DNA of 64,000 bases from Cytidiella melzeri (lineage: Eukaryota; Basidiomycota; Agaricomycetes; Polyporales; Irpicaceae). Position numbers and translations under genes: made by a program. Where the stretch lies: positions 82,653 through 146,652 of the forward strand of contig JABYQR010000077.1 in the NCBI GenBank assembly GCA_022592445.1. Direction: 5' to 3'. This document shows, in pieces, positions 35,020-46,504 of the stretch. The notes beneath the pieces were generated by a model that did no database searches, was not told the origin of the DNA, and worked only from the letters and a program-made list of their open reading frames with translations. Each line of letters starts with the position of its first letter. Within the stretch, counting starts at the first letter, position 1.

Positions 35020-35074
35020 GGCCCCTGCACAAGGATGACACGCTTTCCCGGAGTGGTAGACCTACGGGTCTCGA
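34964..35074 (+). ncRNA. U6 spliceosomal snRNA (right copy)
   Basis: Same sequence as the left copy: 5' TTCG hairpin, ACAGAGA box, AGC triad and internal stem-loop. No difference from the left copy is visible. As upstream DNA is also duplicated, both copies may be active. Confidence 0.93.
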
Positions 35075-35915
35075 TATTTATTGCTCTTCATCCTAATGAA
35101 CACTCACTCAAGGCACTCGCACGGCTATGCGAGAGTTTGTCCTTAGTATAGCATGTACAACTAGTATGCACAGTAGGCATGTATTCTCACACGCTCCTCG
35201 TGCTTTCGTGGGCTCAAAATTACCTATGCGAGCCGCGATTCAACGCATTGCGAAAGCCGCCATTTTGTCGAAGAGTGTATGCATTAACGAGATAGCTGAG
35301 TAGTACAGCACTACGACGACGTTTTCTGCTTTAATGGATAACCTTGACCATAACCTGGATACAGTGAAAAACTATGGAAACAATGATGACAATGGGGGAT
35401 GAGCGAGCATCGAACAGCGGTGGGATGGTGTGAGAGTCAAGTCCGAATCCGTGAGCGTGATTAGCGATAGGGATGTGCAATACAAGGATAGGGAAAGATA
35501 CATAGCAAATATAGCGCAACAACGAGATAGCGAGGTACATTGCGTTTCGTGCTCCTTCAGAGCGAGATGGTGGGGAGGGCTAAGCTACAATTGGTAGATT
35601 AGAGACGATGATGTGTTAGCCTGATGATGGTGTCGTTCTCCTTGAGAGATGATGGGTAGCCTTCGCTTGCGTGCAACAGGCAGGCTTTAGAGGATTCAAA
35701 AAAGTAGAAAGTCGAGAGAATCGAAGTAGATTGGCCATGCGTCGCGGGGTGTATAGCCATGCTTGCTTCGACTAGGCAGTCGAGCATGAGCGGACTCCAA
35801 CCCACATGTCGAGGATCGAGGGAGGAAGAGATACTGCCAGTGGAAGAAGAGAATGATGTTAGTCATCGGGAGGAGTAGTGGAATCCGGGAGGTTGCTCAC
35901 CAGAACAACTGTATC
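35075..35915. other. Mirror of 21079-21919, no gene
   Basis: Right-arm counterpart of the gene A 3' side. One substitution relative to the left arm is visible near 35876. Confidence 0.45.
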
Positions 35916-37329
35916 TCAGTCGGACGTCTCATTCTCCGAGTCGGAGAGCAGGTGTGTGTAACCCCGCAGGCCGTCCTCGCTAGAAGCATACCGATCGTGG
36001 TCAAGGTAAGACGTGGACGATCCAACAGTAGCGGACTCGGACAGCAGGTGTGTGTAATCCCGCAGGCCGTCCTCGCTAGAAGCATACGGATCGTGGTCAA
36101 GGTAAGACGTGGACGATCCAGAATTAGCGGACTCGGACAGCATGCTTGGGCCAGTCGACCATTTCAGCTTTGCACCAGGGATCACGTTGGGTATAAAGTC
36201 CAAAAATGGCGCTGAGTCGGCTCTAACGCTGACCTCCTTGTTATTGTTGAGATTAACGTCCCGTTCCTGTTGTGGAACACCACTTTCCTTCGCCGGCTCG
36301 GGAGACGAGGACCTACGTCGCTTCTTCGGTCTTTCCAAGCTCACCAGAGCAGGATCGATCATTGGGATGTTCGCGCTCGACGAGGCATGGGAGGTCTGAG
36401 TCTCATAGCCCTCTGAACCCAAGGTATTGTCGGGCGCTGGCAGGGGAGCTGGCGGGGAACTGACCATCGGCGGCATGGGGTATTCAATGTCCAAATCCTC
36501 GTGGTATCCCTCAGGATCACGGCGCAGGGCCTCCACTTCATCAGCATGAAATAGCCACGGCCCGCCTATCTCCGTTCGAAACACAAATGCCCCGTCTTGA
36601 CATTCGAAGTATCGAAACGGGGCCGCTTCTTTTTCCTCAAAAGTGGGCATGCCATCGCTGAGATAGAACGGCATTTTATAGGGACTGTTGGTTCTTAAGA
36701 AACGCTCAACAGCTGGCAGGGCACACTTCGAAAACCTTTTCCGCAGACGCAGACGTTGTACTCCTCCTTCCTCGACCAGGACGAGATAGGGAGGCAGGAT
36801 AAAAATGTTGGAGCGTGGATAGAGCATCCCGTCTTCTAGAGCCTGAAGAGTTGTTCAGTTGGATGACACGCAGGACATGATTGAACACCTGAGGGAACAC
36901 TTACGACACGATATTCGCTGGGGTGCAGACCACCAGAACCTTGTGACGGTACTCCAGGAAAGGGAGGACGTTCGCTGTCAGGAGGAAGGTGATATGGAAC
37001 AATAGGAAGTTCTTGGGACTGGAATATGTGGCCTACGCGTGAGCACAAGACCCGGAAGTAAGAGCTGAAGCACATACAACTTGACTACCGCTTGGTTGTG
37101 CACTTGGCTGTGCGGCCACTTCACCTGTCGAGTTGTTCTTCTTATTCTGATTCCTGTTGCGTCTGTCGACGATCTTGTTGCCCGCAGGAATATTAACAAA
37201 CTTAAGACCACCGTTGGCCCTCTTCCTCGCTCTGACCGCACGTTGCGCGGGGGTGGCCGTGGTGGCCGAGCCCTGGCCCGCTGTGGCCCTGGTTTTGGCT
37301 TTGGTCATAGCCGTACTCGGTTTGTCCAT
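35916..37329 (-). CDS. Uncharacterised protein (gene A, right copy)
   Basis: Inverted duplicate of the gene at 19665-21078, with the ATG at 37329 and stop at 35916. The reading frame is intact. Among the few changes are Thr to Asn in the first 32-residue tandem repeat (SESANSG) and a substitution in the N-terminal exon region. The 96-bp repeats are present at the same number (about 35944-36140). Intron and exon structure as for the left copy, with the same doubt at the first junction. Function unknown. Confidence 0.58.
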
Positions 37330-38618
37330 GCTGAAATTAAAGAGACGGATTCGAGTTTCTCGAGGTTTAACAGCGACCACGACGACCGCGTACGAGGACG
37401 ATTGCGAGGACGAATGGGAGCAGAAGAAAGAGGCGGGGGAGACTATGAATCACTCGACAGATGGATGGCACTCGTAGATGCTGTCGTGTGGGTACGGAGG
37501 AGGGGAAAGTGAGCAGGGATGGAAAGGCCACACGACTGCTTGCACAAGAGACAGCGCGCAACGCGTTTCCAGTGGTGGTGGATATAACTACGCGAACAAA
37601 TCCGGCAGTAGAGGAGGTCAGTCGCACAACACCAAGGGTGCTCTGGACAGCGTCGTTATTGAGTGGGGACGACGGGTGGTGGACGATGAATGACAAGAGA
37701 CAGGGAATTGATATAGAGGGTGGGTGGTGCTAGAGGTCGCGCGTCAGACTAACTGCCCGGAATTGAACTCCGACCACGCGAGCACATCCAGGTACCGCGA
37801 CGCATCCTCATTCGACAATGCACTTCTCCTTTGTTCCTCGTTCTTCCGGGCTACCACTCATTCTTCTGACGCAACGATCTTCAATTCGTGTCCAGCTTTG
37901 AGCTCGCAGATTGCAATACCGGTGCCATTCAACAGATGCGCAAACAAGCCAGCGCCAAACCACGGACAAAGGCCAGTGATGCATGGCTTTTGACCTGCAC
38001 TCGACGCGACCTGCCACGTCGACAGCATTTAGAAAGGCCTAGATAACGGTGAACAGAGTTGAAAGTGAGTTCAAAAGCAGCTGCAAGCTCTAAAAGACCC
38101 ACTGAACGCTGATACATGGCACACACCCCGTGCTCAAAGCGTAAACCAGCAGTTTCTGCGATTCTCGCGCTTTGAACGACAGAAACGGCGACAGCGATGC
38201 GGCCCCGAGGGTTCAACGTGGACCAACAACTTTCTTATAATAGGCGATACAACGGCATGGCCTAAAGAAGTAACCTCTTTGCCGCTCTCACTAACAGCGA
38301 GCAATGGTGTTCGGGCATTGGTGTGTTTCTCGCCTCTCACATAAATCTCAAATCTTATTCCTTCTCACTATGCTTTCTTCTCCTGTCTGCGAGAATTTTT
38401 TTGGATTTATTTGCAAGTTACGTCGCACATTCTCGCATTGTCAACTGCCTTCCGTTCTTCGCTCTCCTCTTCAATTTCCTTCAATGTTTTGCTTCCGCGC
38501 CCATTGATACGCTCGATGATTGGCTGGATGCCTCACCCATTCTCGTTTTTACTTGTCGGACCTTGTTTTTGTCCTCGGCATACACCCTTGCCGTGCTCTG
38601 CTTGTTGTTCTCGACCTC
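37330..38618. other. Outer right arm, no gene called
   Basis: Counterpart of 18340-19664. Contains several substitutions and small indels relative to the left arm. Frames do not stay open in both arms, which argues against a coding gene. Confidence 0.5.
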
Positions 38619-38626
38619 GTCGACGT
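38619..38626. repeat. 8-bp target site duplication, left
   Basis: GTCGACGT directly before the hAT terminus; the same 8 bp follow the right terminus at 45956-45963. Confidence 0.9.
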
Positions 38627-38939
38627 TAGTGCTCTGCAAAAATACCATTATAATGCAATATAATCTCAGAATATCATTAAATACCCATTAAATACTCGCT
38701 TGTGGAATTGTTTTTAGAATACGATTACCATTAAATACAATACAATACATTACAATACAATACAGTACTATTCCTGTATTTAATGGTATTCTAGAATATT
38801 ATGCATGTGACAAGTTTTGAGCACATGCATGTATGTACAGCCTCTTTCCTACAATTTGCACTGTTCATGCACCCATACACAGTTTTTCAATGCTGCATAG
38901 CTACCTTAATCATTTGCACTGCCTTTGTTTTGCACTGCT

Positions 38940-39220
38940 TGTTGTAATTCAATGACGCGCTAAGTGACGCGTCTCTTCCCATACAAGGAAACCCCGACTG
39001 ATTCCTTTCTTGTTTCCGCTCCGGCCTCTTCATTCATACTTTCCGTCTCGGCTTACTTGTATTTGTATTATCCGTTCCGCCCTGTATCCTGTATCCGCGC
39101 TGCCCAATATGTGTTATCCTTAATTTTGTATTACTATATAATCACTTGTGTTCTCCATGATAATGTTATCTGCTCATTTTTCTGCTCTCACTCGTGCGTT
39201 CGCATCCTCTCGCAACAACA
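38940..39220 (+). repeat. 5' LTR of copia element
   Basis: 281 bp, TGTTGTAATTC...CGCAACAACA. Compared with the 3' LTR it lacks a 3-bp TTA-type insertion near 39030. Confidence 0.95.
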
Positions 39221-39240
39221 GGTTATGAGCCCCGCGCTCT
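39221..39240 (+). other. Primer-binding site, half initiator tRNA-Met type
   Basis: GGTTATGAGCCCCGCGCTCT directly follows the LTR. Its complement, GAGCGCGGGGCTCATAACC, resembles the D-stem-to-anticodon part of eukaryotic initiator tRNA-Met (GGGCTCATAAC contains the CAU anticodon), not the tRNA 3' end. This fits priming by a 5' half-tRNA cut in the anticodon region, as known for Drosophila copia. The second copia element has the same site. Confidence 0.75.
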
Positions 39241-39367
39241 AACCGCACGAGAATTCCACCCATCAAGCTCTATACTTGAACTCTATTGAACTAGGCGACA
39301 GTACGTCGGCATTAAGCCCGTAGGCCATCATTATCTCTATCTTTTTGATCTTGCAATTAGATCTACT

Positions 39368-42300
39368 ATGGCGACAACTACTGCCGCAGCTTCCGAGACG
39401 TCGGGCAGCTATCGTATTGAACCACTGAAGGGCGCCGAGAATTATATTACCTGGCGCGTCCAGATTACGGACATTCTCACGGACATGGGGCTGTGGGAAT
39501 ACACTTCAGGAGACACAACCAAACCCGCTGATGCAGTTCAAGCTGCCGAGTGGACCAAGAAGGATCGGAAAGCGCTTACAACTATCCGACTCCGCGTTTC
39601 CAACTCAATGATGGCGCATGTGATTTCCGCCAGTACCTCGAAGGATGCCTTCAATACGCTTTCCAACGTTTTCAACAACGAAGGTGCAGTTGCTTTAATT
39701 GTTTTACGCCGCCGTTTTCTTCGTTAGCAGATCCCTGAGGAGGGCGATCTTGGTGAAGAACTCCGCAAAATCAAAGGACTTTGGCAGGAGATCAATTTGG
39801 TACAGACGCCGAAGATCTCCGACAATGAGCTAGCCTCCGTCATTCTAACGGCGCTACCACACTCTTGGGACCCTTTGATCTCATCAATCTCGCTCGACAA
39901 TACCCTTACATTGGCAAATATCATTGGCCGTATCCTGCAAGAAGACAATAGGCGAAAGGAGCGCGTTACCTCGGAAACCACTCTGTACGCTTCTTATTGC
40001 CGAAAGAAAACTAAATTCCGCTCAGGAGTATTTTGTCACGGCTGTGGGAAAGAAGGACATATCAAACCGGAGTGTAGAAGCGGAGGAAAGGACAAAGAAG
40101 ACGGTAAAAATGGAGATCATGCTAAGGAAAAGAAAGGAAAGGACAATAGAAGACCGAAGCAAACCTACGCCCACATTGCCGAGGACAATCCAGACGACGG
40201 AAGTAATAGCGAGCCCGAGGAATACGCATTCCCGGCTACCGAGAATGCTTCTGCTGAGCCCTCTGGTACCTGGCTCGGCGACTCGGGCACCTCATCACAC
40301 ATTATTAATGATAAGTCATTGTTTATTACCTTTTCTCCAGTCAAAGGAGCCATCCACGGCGTAGGCGATTGTTCGAGCCTTGGACGCGGCGATGTGCGAA
40401 TCGCATTCATTACCAAATCAGGAACCGTCCCCGTTATACTCAAGGACGCGCTCTATGCGCCATCAATGAGATTCAATCTCATTTCTCTCGGTAGGCTTAC
40501 TAGCGCAGGCCTCTCATACGAAGGAAAAGGATCAGAACTTTCCATCAAGAACGGAGATAAAGTGATTGGACATGGAACCAAATCCGGCAACCTTTACCGA
40601 ATGGCCGTCAAATCCGTCGACGCAATTACAATGATCGCTTGCTTCGACCGCTCATGGTACGAATGGCATTGCGCCCTCGGGCACGTCAATAAAGGACAAT
40701 TGAAAGAAATGCATCGCAAAGGATTAGTATTAGGTATGGACGTTGACACATCTTCAGATGATGACTTCATTTGTGAAGCATGCATCGCGGCAAAACATAC
40801 TCGCGCATCCATTCCTCTCCGGACTTTGCGCAAGATTTCCAAGATCGGCGAGATCATCTTCTCCGATATCTGGGGACCGGCGAGCACCAATTCAATTGCA
40901 GGTCACTCGTATATGATCTCATTCACCGACAGAAAGTCTCGCTTCGTCTGGGTTGATTTTATGAAGGATCAAGATGAGGCACCGGAGAAGCTCGAGAAAC
41001 TTGATGCTTTCATCGAAAATCAGTTGGGTTGCCGAATGAAAGTCCTACGAGTTGACAATGCGAAAGAGTAAGTGCAAGGCAAGATGAAGTCATACACTGA
41101 TAAGCGCGGCATCAAAGTAGAACCCACAACGCCCTACACACCGGAATTTAATGGAGTCTCGGAACGACTCAACCGCACGCTTGTGGAACACGCACGCGCT
41201 ATGTTACTCGCGCACCGACTCCCGAAATATCTTTGGGAGGAGGCAATTTCTTACGCAGCATATCTGAAGAATCGTTCGCCAACTCGCGCGTTACCGCACT
41301 CCACTCCATTCGAAGGACTTTGGAAAAAGAAGCCCGATGTGAGTTCCATACATGAATTTGGCACTGATTGCTGGGTCCGCGTCAACACATCGAAATCTAA
41401 GCTAAACGCGCGATCACTCAAACGGACATTTGTCGGGATCACTGAAGGGACAGTGGGATACAGGTACTTGGTACCTGAAACGCGCAAAATCCTTACCTCG
41501 CGCGAAGTTATTTTTCCGCGATCAAATGATCTCACCGCACCCATAGTGGAGACGTTTGCTGGTCCTGAGGGGGAGAACCCCATCATTCCACAGTCAATCA
41601 CGACACCTATCAAGATCAAGACCACACCCGTCTCATCTCCAGAAACTACTCGCAATCTCAGGGAGAAACCACGCGTTGATTACCTAAAACTCAACGACGG
41701 CCCTCAGAAATTGCTTCGATCGCTCTCCGCAAAGCCGAAGCCAAAGATTACTCCCGCACCTACAACCGAACCACCGGTTCAGGGGGAGATCCCATCAAAT
41801 GCCGATGAATCCGCTCCATCAGCGAATTTTTGTTTCCTTGCGAACGTTTCAGATTCACCTCAGACTTTTGATGAAGTTAGAAAACGTGATGACTGGCCTC
41901 TTTGGAAGGAGGCGATGGACAAGGAAATGGCACAACTCGATAAACTAGGAACCTACTCAATGGCAGAACTTCCTGCCGACCGTAAGGCCGTTGGATGTCG
42001 GTGGGTATTCACCATCAAGCGCGACCCTGACAGAAACATTTTGAAATACAAGGCCCGACTGGTCGCACAAGGGTTCTCTCAGATCCCCGGTCAAGATTTT
42101 TTCTTGACCCATGCTCCGGTCATTCGATTGGAAACGTTCCGTATTCTGATATCAATCGCCGCTCACCTTGACCTTGAGCTTCATCAAGTTGACGTTGTAG
42201 GTGCTTATCTAAATTCACCACTCAAAGAAGACATCTACATGAAACAAGCACCCGGATATGACGACAATACATCGCGAGTCTATCACCTCCATAAGGCTCT

Positions 42301-43399
42301 TTACGGCCTTAAACAAGCAGGACGCGCTTGGCGCGCGGAACTTGATCGTGTGCTACTTGAGGCCCTCGGCTTCACGCGCTCCCAAGCCAATCCATGTCTG
42401 TATTACCGTGGAACCAATACGGACCGTATTCTCATCGGTACGCATGTTGATGACTGCCTCGTGGTGTCCTCGAATCTACAGATCGTCTCCAAGTTAAAGA
42501 ACGATCTGAAGAAATATTTCGACATCACCGATCTTGGCGAAGCAAGTCTATACGTTGGCATTCAGATTTTCCGCCAACGAAACAAAGGCACAATCACAAT
42601 TTGTCAAACACGTTACATTGACAATATTCTCACACGTTTTGGCATGGAGACTTGTAATCCAGTATCAACTCCCCTCGACTCCAACATCTCGCTTCAGCCA
42701 GCTACTGCGCATGATGCATCTGACGCCGAAGAACCCTATCAAGCGGTTATTGGATCCCTAATGTATGCCGCCGTCGGCACTCGTCCCGACATCGCATTCG
42801 CCGTCCAAGCCCTGAGTCAATTCAATTCAGTTCACACGGCCACTCATTGGACCGCGGCAAAGCACGTTCTTCGCTACCTCAAAGGGACCCGAAACATCGG
42901 TATCGTCTATGGCGGAACCCCTGACTTAACCATTTCAGGCTACAGCGACGCAGACTGGGGCCAAAACCGTGTCGACCGCCGATCAGTATCGGGATACGCA
43001 TTCCTCCTCGGAGGAGGCATCATTAGCTGGAGTTCAAAGAAGCAACAAACAGTTGCTTTGTCAACAATGGAGGCCGAATATGTGGCACTCGCCCATGCAG
43101 CCAAGGAGGCTATCTGAATTAGGGAAATTTTGACAGAACTCGGATTCGCGCCTACAGGAGCGACCTCCCTCGCTACGGATAATCTTGCCGCTATCTCATT
43201 CGCTCAAGATCATCAATTTCATGCACGTTCTAAGCACATCAATATTCACCATCACTTCGTTTGCGAACGAGTTCTAGACGGAACAATTCTTATTCCCCAC
43301 TGCACTTCTGACGACAACTGCGCTGATATCCTAACAAAGGCTTTACCGCGCGTCAAACACACGGAACAACTCGTGCTCATCAAACTCGCCACTCGTTGA
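39368..43399 (+). pseudogene. copia gag-pol polyprotein with three in-frame stops
   Basis: A single frame of 1343 codons is broken only by TAG at 39725, TAA at 41069 and TGA at 43115; no frameshift is present. In order are the gag segment (N...ITWRVQI), a CCHC knuckle (C-x2-C-x4-H-x4-C, CHGCGKEGHIKPEC) and aspartic protease DSGTSSH. Then come the integrase HHCC (H..H...C..C) and core (FSDIWGP, VLRVDNAKE), reverse transcriptase with RWVFTIK and the catalytic HVDDCLV, and RNase H (SDADWG, STMEAEY). The protein is full length for copia, so this is a recently inactivated copy unless the stops are read through. Confidence 0.92.
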
Positions 43400-43406
43400 G
43401 GGGGAG

Positions 43407-43690
43407 TGTTGTAATTCAATGATGCGCTAAGTGACGCGTCTCTTCCCATACAAGGAAACCCCGACTGATTCCTTTCTTGTTTCCGCTCCGGCCTCTTATT
43501 CATTCATACTTTCCGTCTCGGCTTACTTGTATTTGTATTATCCGTTCCGCCCTGTATCCTGTATCCGCGCTGCCCAATATGTGTTATCCTTAATTTTGTA
43601 TTACTATATAATCACTTGTATTCTCCATGATAATGTTATCTGCTCATTTTTCTGCTCTCACTCGTGCGTTTGCATCCTCTCGCAACAACA
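43407..43690 (+). repeat. 3' LTR of copia element
   Basis: 284 bp, same ends as the 5' LTR and nearly identical throughout. Preceded by the polypurine tract GAGGGGGAG at 43398-43406. Confidence 0.95.
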
Positions 43691-43695
43691 CTGCT

Positions 43696-44345
43696 CATGT
43701 ACTCATACACATTTGTTGATGTTCCAGCTATGTTTTTTTTATCTTTGTCTCTCCACTTATACAGACTGTTCCCTATGTTTTTCACTGCTCATGCACCTAT
43801 GTACAAGTTTTCATGTTGTGTAGCTACCTTAATCATTTGTACTGCCCCTGTTTTGCACTGCTCATGGATTCATACATGTTTCATGTTGTTGCCACTATGT
43901 GTTCCAGCTATGTTTGTGTGATCTTTGTCTCTCCACTTATACAGACTGTTCCCTATGTTTTGCACTGCTCATGCATCTGTGTACAAGTTTTCATGTTGCG
44001 TAGCTACCTTGATCATCTGTACTGCCCCTGTTTTGCACTGCTCATGGATTCATACATGTTTCATAGTGTTGCAACTATGTGTTCCAGCTATGTTTGTGTG
44101 ATCTTTGTCTCTCCACTTATACAGACTGTTCCCTATGTTTTGCACTGCTCATGCATCTGTGTACAAGTTTTCATGTTGCGTAGCTACCTTGATCATCTGT
44201 ACTGCCCCTGTTTTGCACTGCTCATGGATTCATACATGTTTCATAGTGTTGCAACTATGTGTTCCAGCTATGTTTGTGTGATCTTTGTCTCTCCACTTAT
44301 ACAGACTGTTCCCTATGTTTTGCACTGCTCATGCACCTATGTACA
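43696..44345 (+). repeat. 180-bp tandem repeat inside hAT
   Basis: About 3.6 units of 180 bp, built on ACTGCTCATG...TGTTCCAGCTATG...CAGACTGTTCCCTATG. The two middle units are almost identical. A diverged unit also precedes the copia insertion (38830-38939), so the copia landed within the array. The period is a multiple of three, leaving a long frame on the plus strand (43813-44349), but the content is low-information and I do not consider it a gene. Confidence 0.88.
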
Positions 44346-45136
44346 ATGAAAACCATCTCAGTAGTTGTCGTCTTGATGCACGCTTTTCAGCTCCAAATCT
44401 GCAAAAGGCATTGTCCATAGCACTTGCAAAGCTTGATAAGCATATGCAGATTGCGTTGAAGAAAAAGTTCCCCCTTCTAGCTGCTGGTAAGTACATATAC
44501 ACTAGGCTATTCAGGCTGAACTGACATGACTCTGCAACCACAGTCCTTCATCTGTCTATCTGGCTGAAGTATTTTGAGACAGCAGATTGGGATCAGGCAG
44601 TAGCAGCTCAAGCAGAGCATCTTCTCAGAGAGGTTTATACCCAGTATTCTTCTGCTCTTGCCACAACCTTGCAGTCTGCCAACACACCCACATCTGCACA
44701 GCCAGCCAACAAGTCAATTTTTGCATCTGCAATAGCCTTTGCATCAGTCACATCAGCTGCTCATCGGGAGACTGAGATAGAGCTTTACCTCAGTGGTGCA
44801 CATTCTCCTCAGGATGATGAGGATGTACTCACTTGGTGGAAGGTATGTACCACATTTAACAAAAAATTGTGGTCCTTGCTAACCAACTTGCCTATGTAGA
44901 GTCATGCAAAGGTCTTTCCCACCCTCTCTCACATTGCACGAGACATTCTTGCAATTCCTGGTGTCAGTGTCTCAGTTGAGAGGCTATTCTCATCATGCAA
45001 GCACACTATGAGAGACTCTTGCTCATCTCTTGGGGCCAGGAAGGCATCAAAGACTGTTATCTCAAAGGAGTGGTTACAGATTGGGCTTGGTGAGGGTATT
45101 GAGTATCTCAATGGTGTGTCTATCTGGAGCAAGTGA
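44346..45136 (+). pseudogene. hAT transposase C-terminal fragment
   Basis: Exons about 44346-44485, 44544-44842 and 44900-45136 join in frame with GTAAGT and GTATGT donors. The product (about 220 aa) begins ENHLSSCRLD, continues with VLHLSIWLKYFE, and ends in the hAT dimerisation domain (hATC): W-W-K-S-H-A-K-V-F-P-T-L-S, then ARDILAIPG, then SVSVERLFSS, then SKEWLQIGL. The DDE catalytic residues and BED finger expected upstream are missing. The tandem repeat replaces that part, so this copy cannot make active transposase. Confidence 0.88.
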
Positions 45137-45955
45137 ATGTCATTGACTGCAGCTGTGGCCACCTGTGTGTATTAGCATACATGTACCAATATGTTCAAAG
45201 TCTATGTAGTAGCACTGTCCAGTTGCAAGACAGCAGAGCATACCAAACTCCAGTGAAGTAGTGGTAACATATACAGTGATGCTACTTATAGTGCATACTA
45301 ATTCTTGTAAAAGCAGGCTAGAGCACACGAGAAAATGCGAGTAGATGAGATGATGATAGATTTGAAGTACCGAGAATACATGTGTTTATATAGTTTTTTA
45401 TGAGAGAGACGGAAAGACAAATAAAGTAAAAATATGAAGAGCGGATGCGAAGTTATTAAGAGTGGGTTTGCGGATACGAAGTGAGGGCGGAGAAACTAGA
45501 ATAAAAGCTATGCGCGTAGAAGACAGGTCGGGAGATACAAGTACAGTAAAGAAGAAAAGGATACGAACAGATATTGAGACGGAATATGATGGCAAGAACA
45601 GATAGGCAGATGTGAGCGCATAGACGCATCATTTAGAGGAGGTGACGTCGTGTCCCGAAATCACAACACTAATAGTCATGCATACCATCTTACTGTCTTC
45701 ATGAGTTCATTTTACATTGTGTTAGCTATAAATGCAAGACAATCAGAGACTCAGTTGAGCAAGGACTTGAACTTGAATCACCCAAACACTGACTATATCA
45801 TTAAATACCATTACATACCAATAAATACCAATACTAACCAATACCAATACTATTAAGTACATTATTATTCAATACACATCACATGATATTGGTATTCAAT
45901 GGTAATCATTAAATACAGGCCAGTTGGAATATTTAATGGTATTTGCTAAGTACTA
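45137..45955. other. hAT 3' subterminal region
   Basis: Non-coding end of the transposon. The last 200 bp (45780-45955) are rich in ATTAAATACC and ACCAATA words in both orientations, ending with the terminal inverted repeat. Confidence 0.75.
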
Positions 45956-45963
45956 GTCGACGT
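45956..45963. repeat. 8-bp target site duplication, right
   Basis: GTCGACGT, identical to 38619-38626. Confidence 0.9.
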
Positions 45964-46504
45964 CGCCCACGAGCTACTACCCTTTTCACACCCGTGTCTT
46001 TGTCGTTTGCTCCTTCTACTCCCCATCGTTGCTACCCCTTCTCCTCCACACTCCTCACGCTTTTATCTCTGACCATTGCACACTCGCAACAAGCTGGCCT
46101 GCATTCCATCACGACGCCTCTTCCGGTCCCCACCGTCCAGTACCCTGAGACTTTGGCCATCCGACTATTTCGTCAACATTGCCTCCGTGCCCAACCATTC
46201 CGCTCATTGCAGGCTTCTTACTTCGGTCTAACAAGCCCCAGCTCTGTCGACATCAACTGTCAATCTTTCATCCTCCCATCGCGCTGCAGAGCCAAGCTGC
46301 CAGATTTGCGTATTGCTCGACGCAGCATACAAGCATCGCTAGGTATGTACGGTACATGCCTGTTTCTACGCAATATCTATACTTGCATGAACGACTGCTC
46401 CGAGGACTATCTCTTCACCCTTTATCACTACGTGACTGTACCTAGAATGAGTTGTCTCAACCTTTGAGTCACTTCTCAACAACGCTTCTGCTGTATCAGT
46501 CGCT

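Larger units (their letters stand above)
31694..38618 (-). repeat. Right arm of large inverted duplication
   Basis: Mirror image of 18340-25300. The first ~20 bp (31694-31713) match the left arm with several mismatches, after which no difference is seen for about 4 kb. Outwards, substitutions then indels accumulate. Homology fades next to the 8-bp target duplication of the hAT element at 38619. Confidence 0.95.
38940..43690 (+). mobile_element. Ty1/copia LTR retrotransposon nested in hAT
   Basis: Two LTRs of 281 and 284 bp (38940-39220 and 43407-43690) start TGTTG and end CAACA. An exact 5-bp duplication CTGCT flanks them (38935-38939 and 43691-43695). They enclose a primer-binding site, one gag-pol frame and a purine tract (TTGAGGGGGAG) next to the 3' LTR. 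LTRs differ by a few substitutions and a 3-bp indel, implying a fairly recent insertion. Domain order GAG-PR-INT-RT-RH defines copia. Confidence 0.96.
38627..45955 (+). mobile_element. hAT DNA transposon, disrupted by a copia insertion
   Basis: Ends are short imperfect inverted repeats: TAGTGCTCTGCAAAAATACC at left and TAGTACTTAGCAAATACC as reverse complement at right. They match the hAT pattern of termini starting YAGNG. They are flanked by an exact 8-bp duplication, the hAT target size. Both subterminal regions are packed with ATTAAATAC/GTATTTAAT words, typical of transposase-binding subterminal repeats. The interior encodes the hAT C-terminal dimerisation domain. Without the nested copia (about 4.75 kb) the element is about 2.6 kb and lacks most of the transposase, so it is a deleted, probably non-autonomous copy. 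It inserted into the outer right duplication arm. Confidence 0.9.

Noticed and set aside
43813..44349. 178-codon frame over the 180-bp repeats
   Set aside because: Open only because the repeat period is a multiple of three; Cys/Ser/Tyr-rich chance translation without ATG context or relation to transposase.
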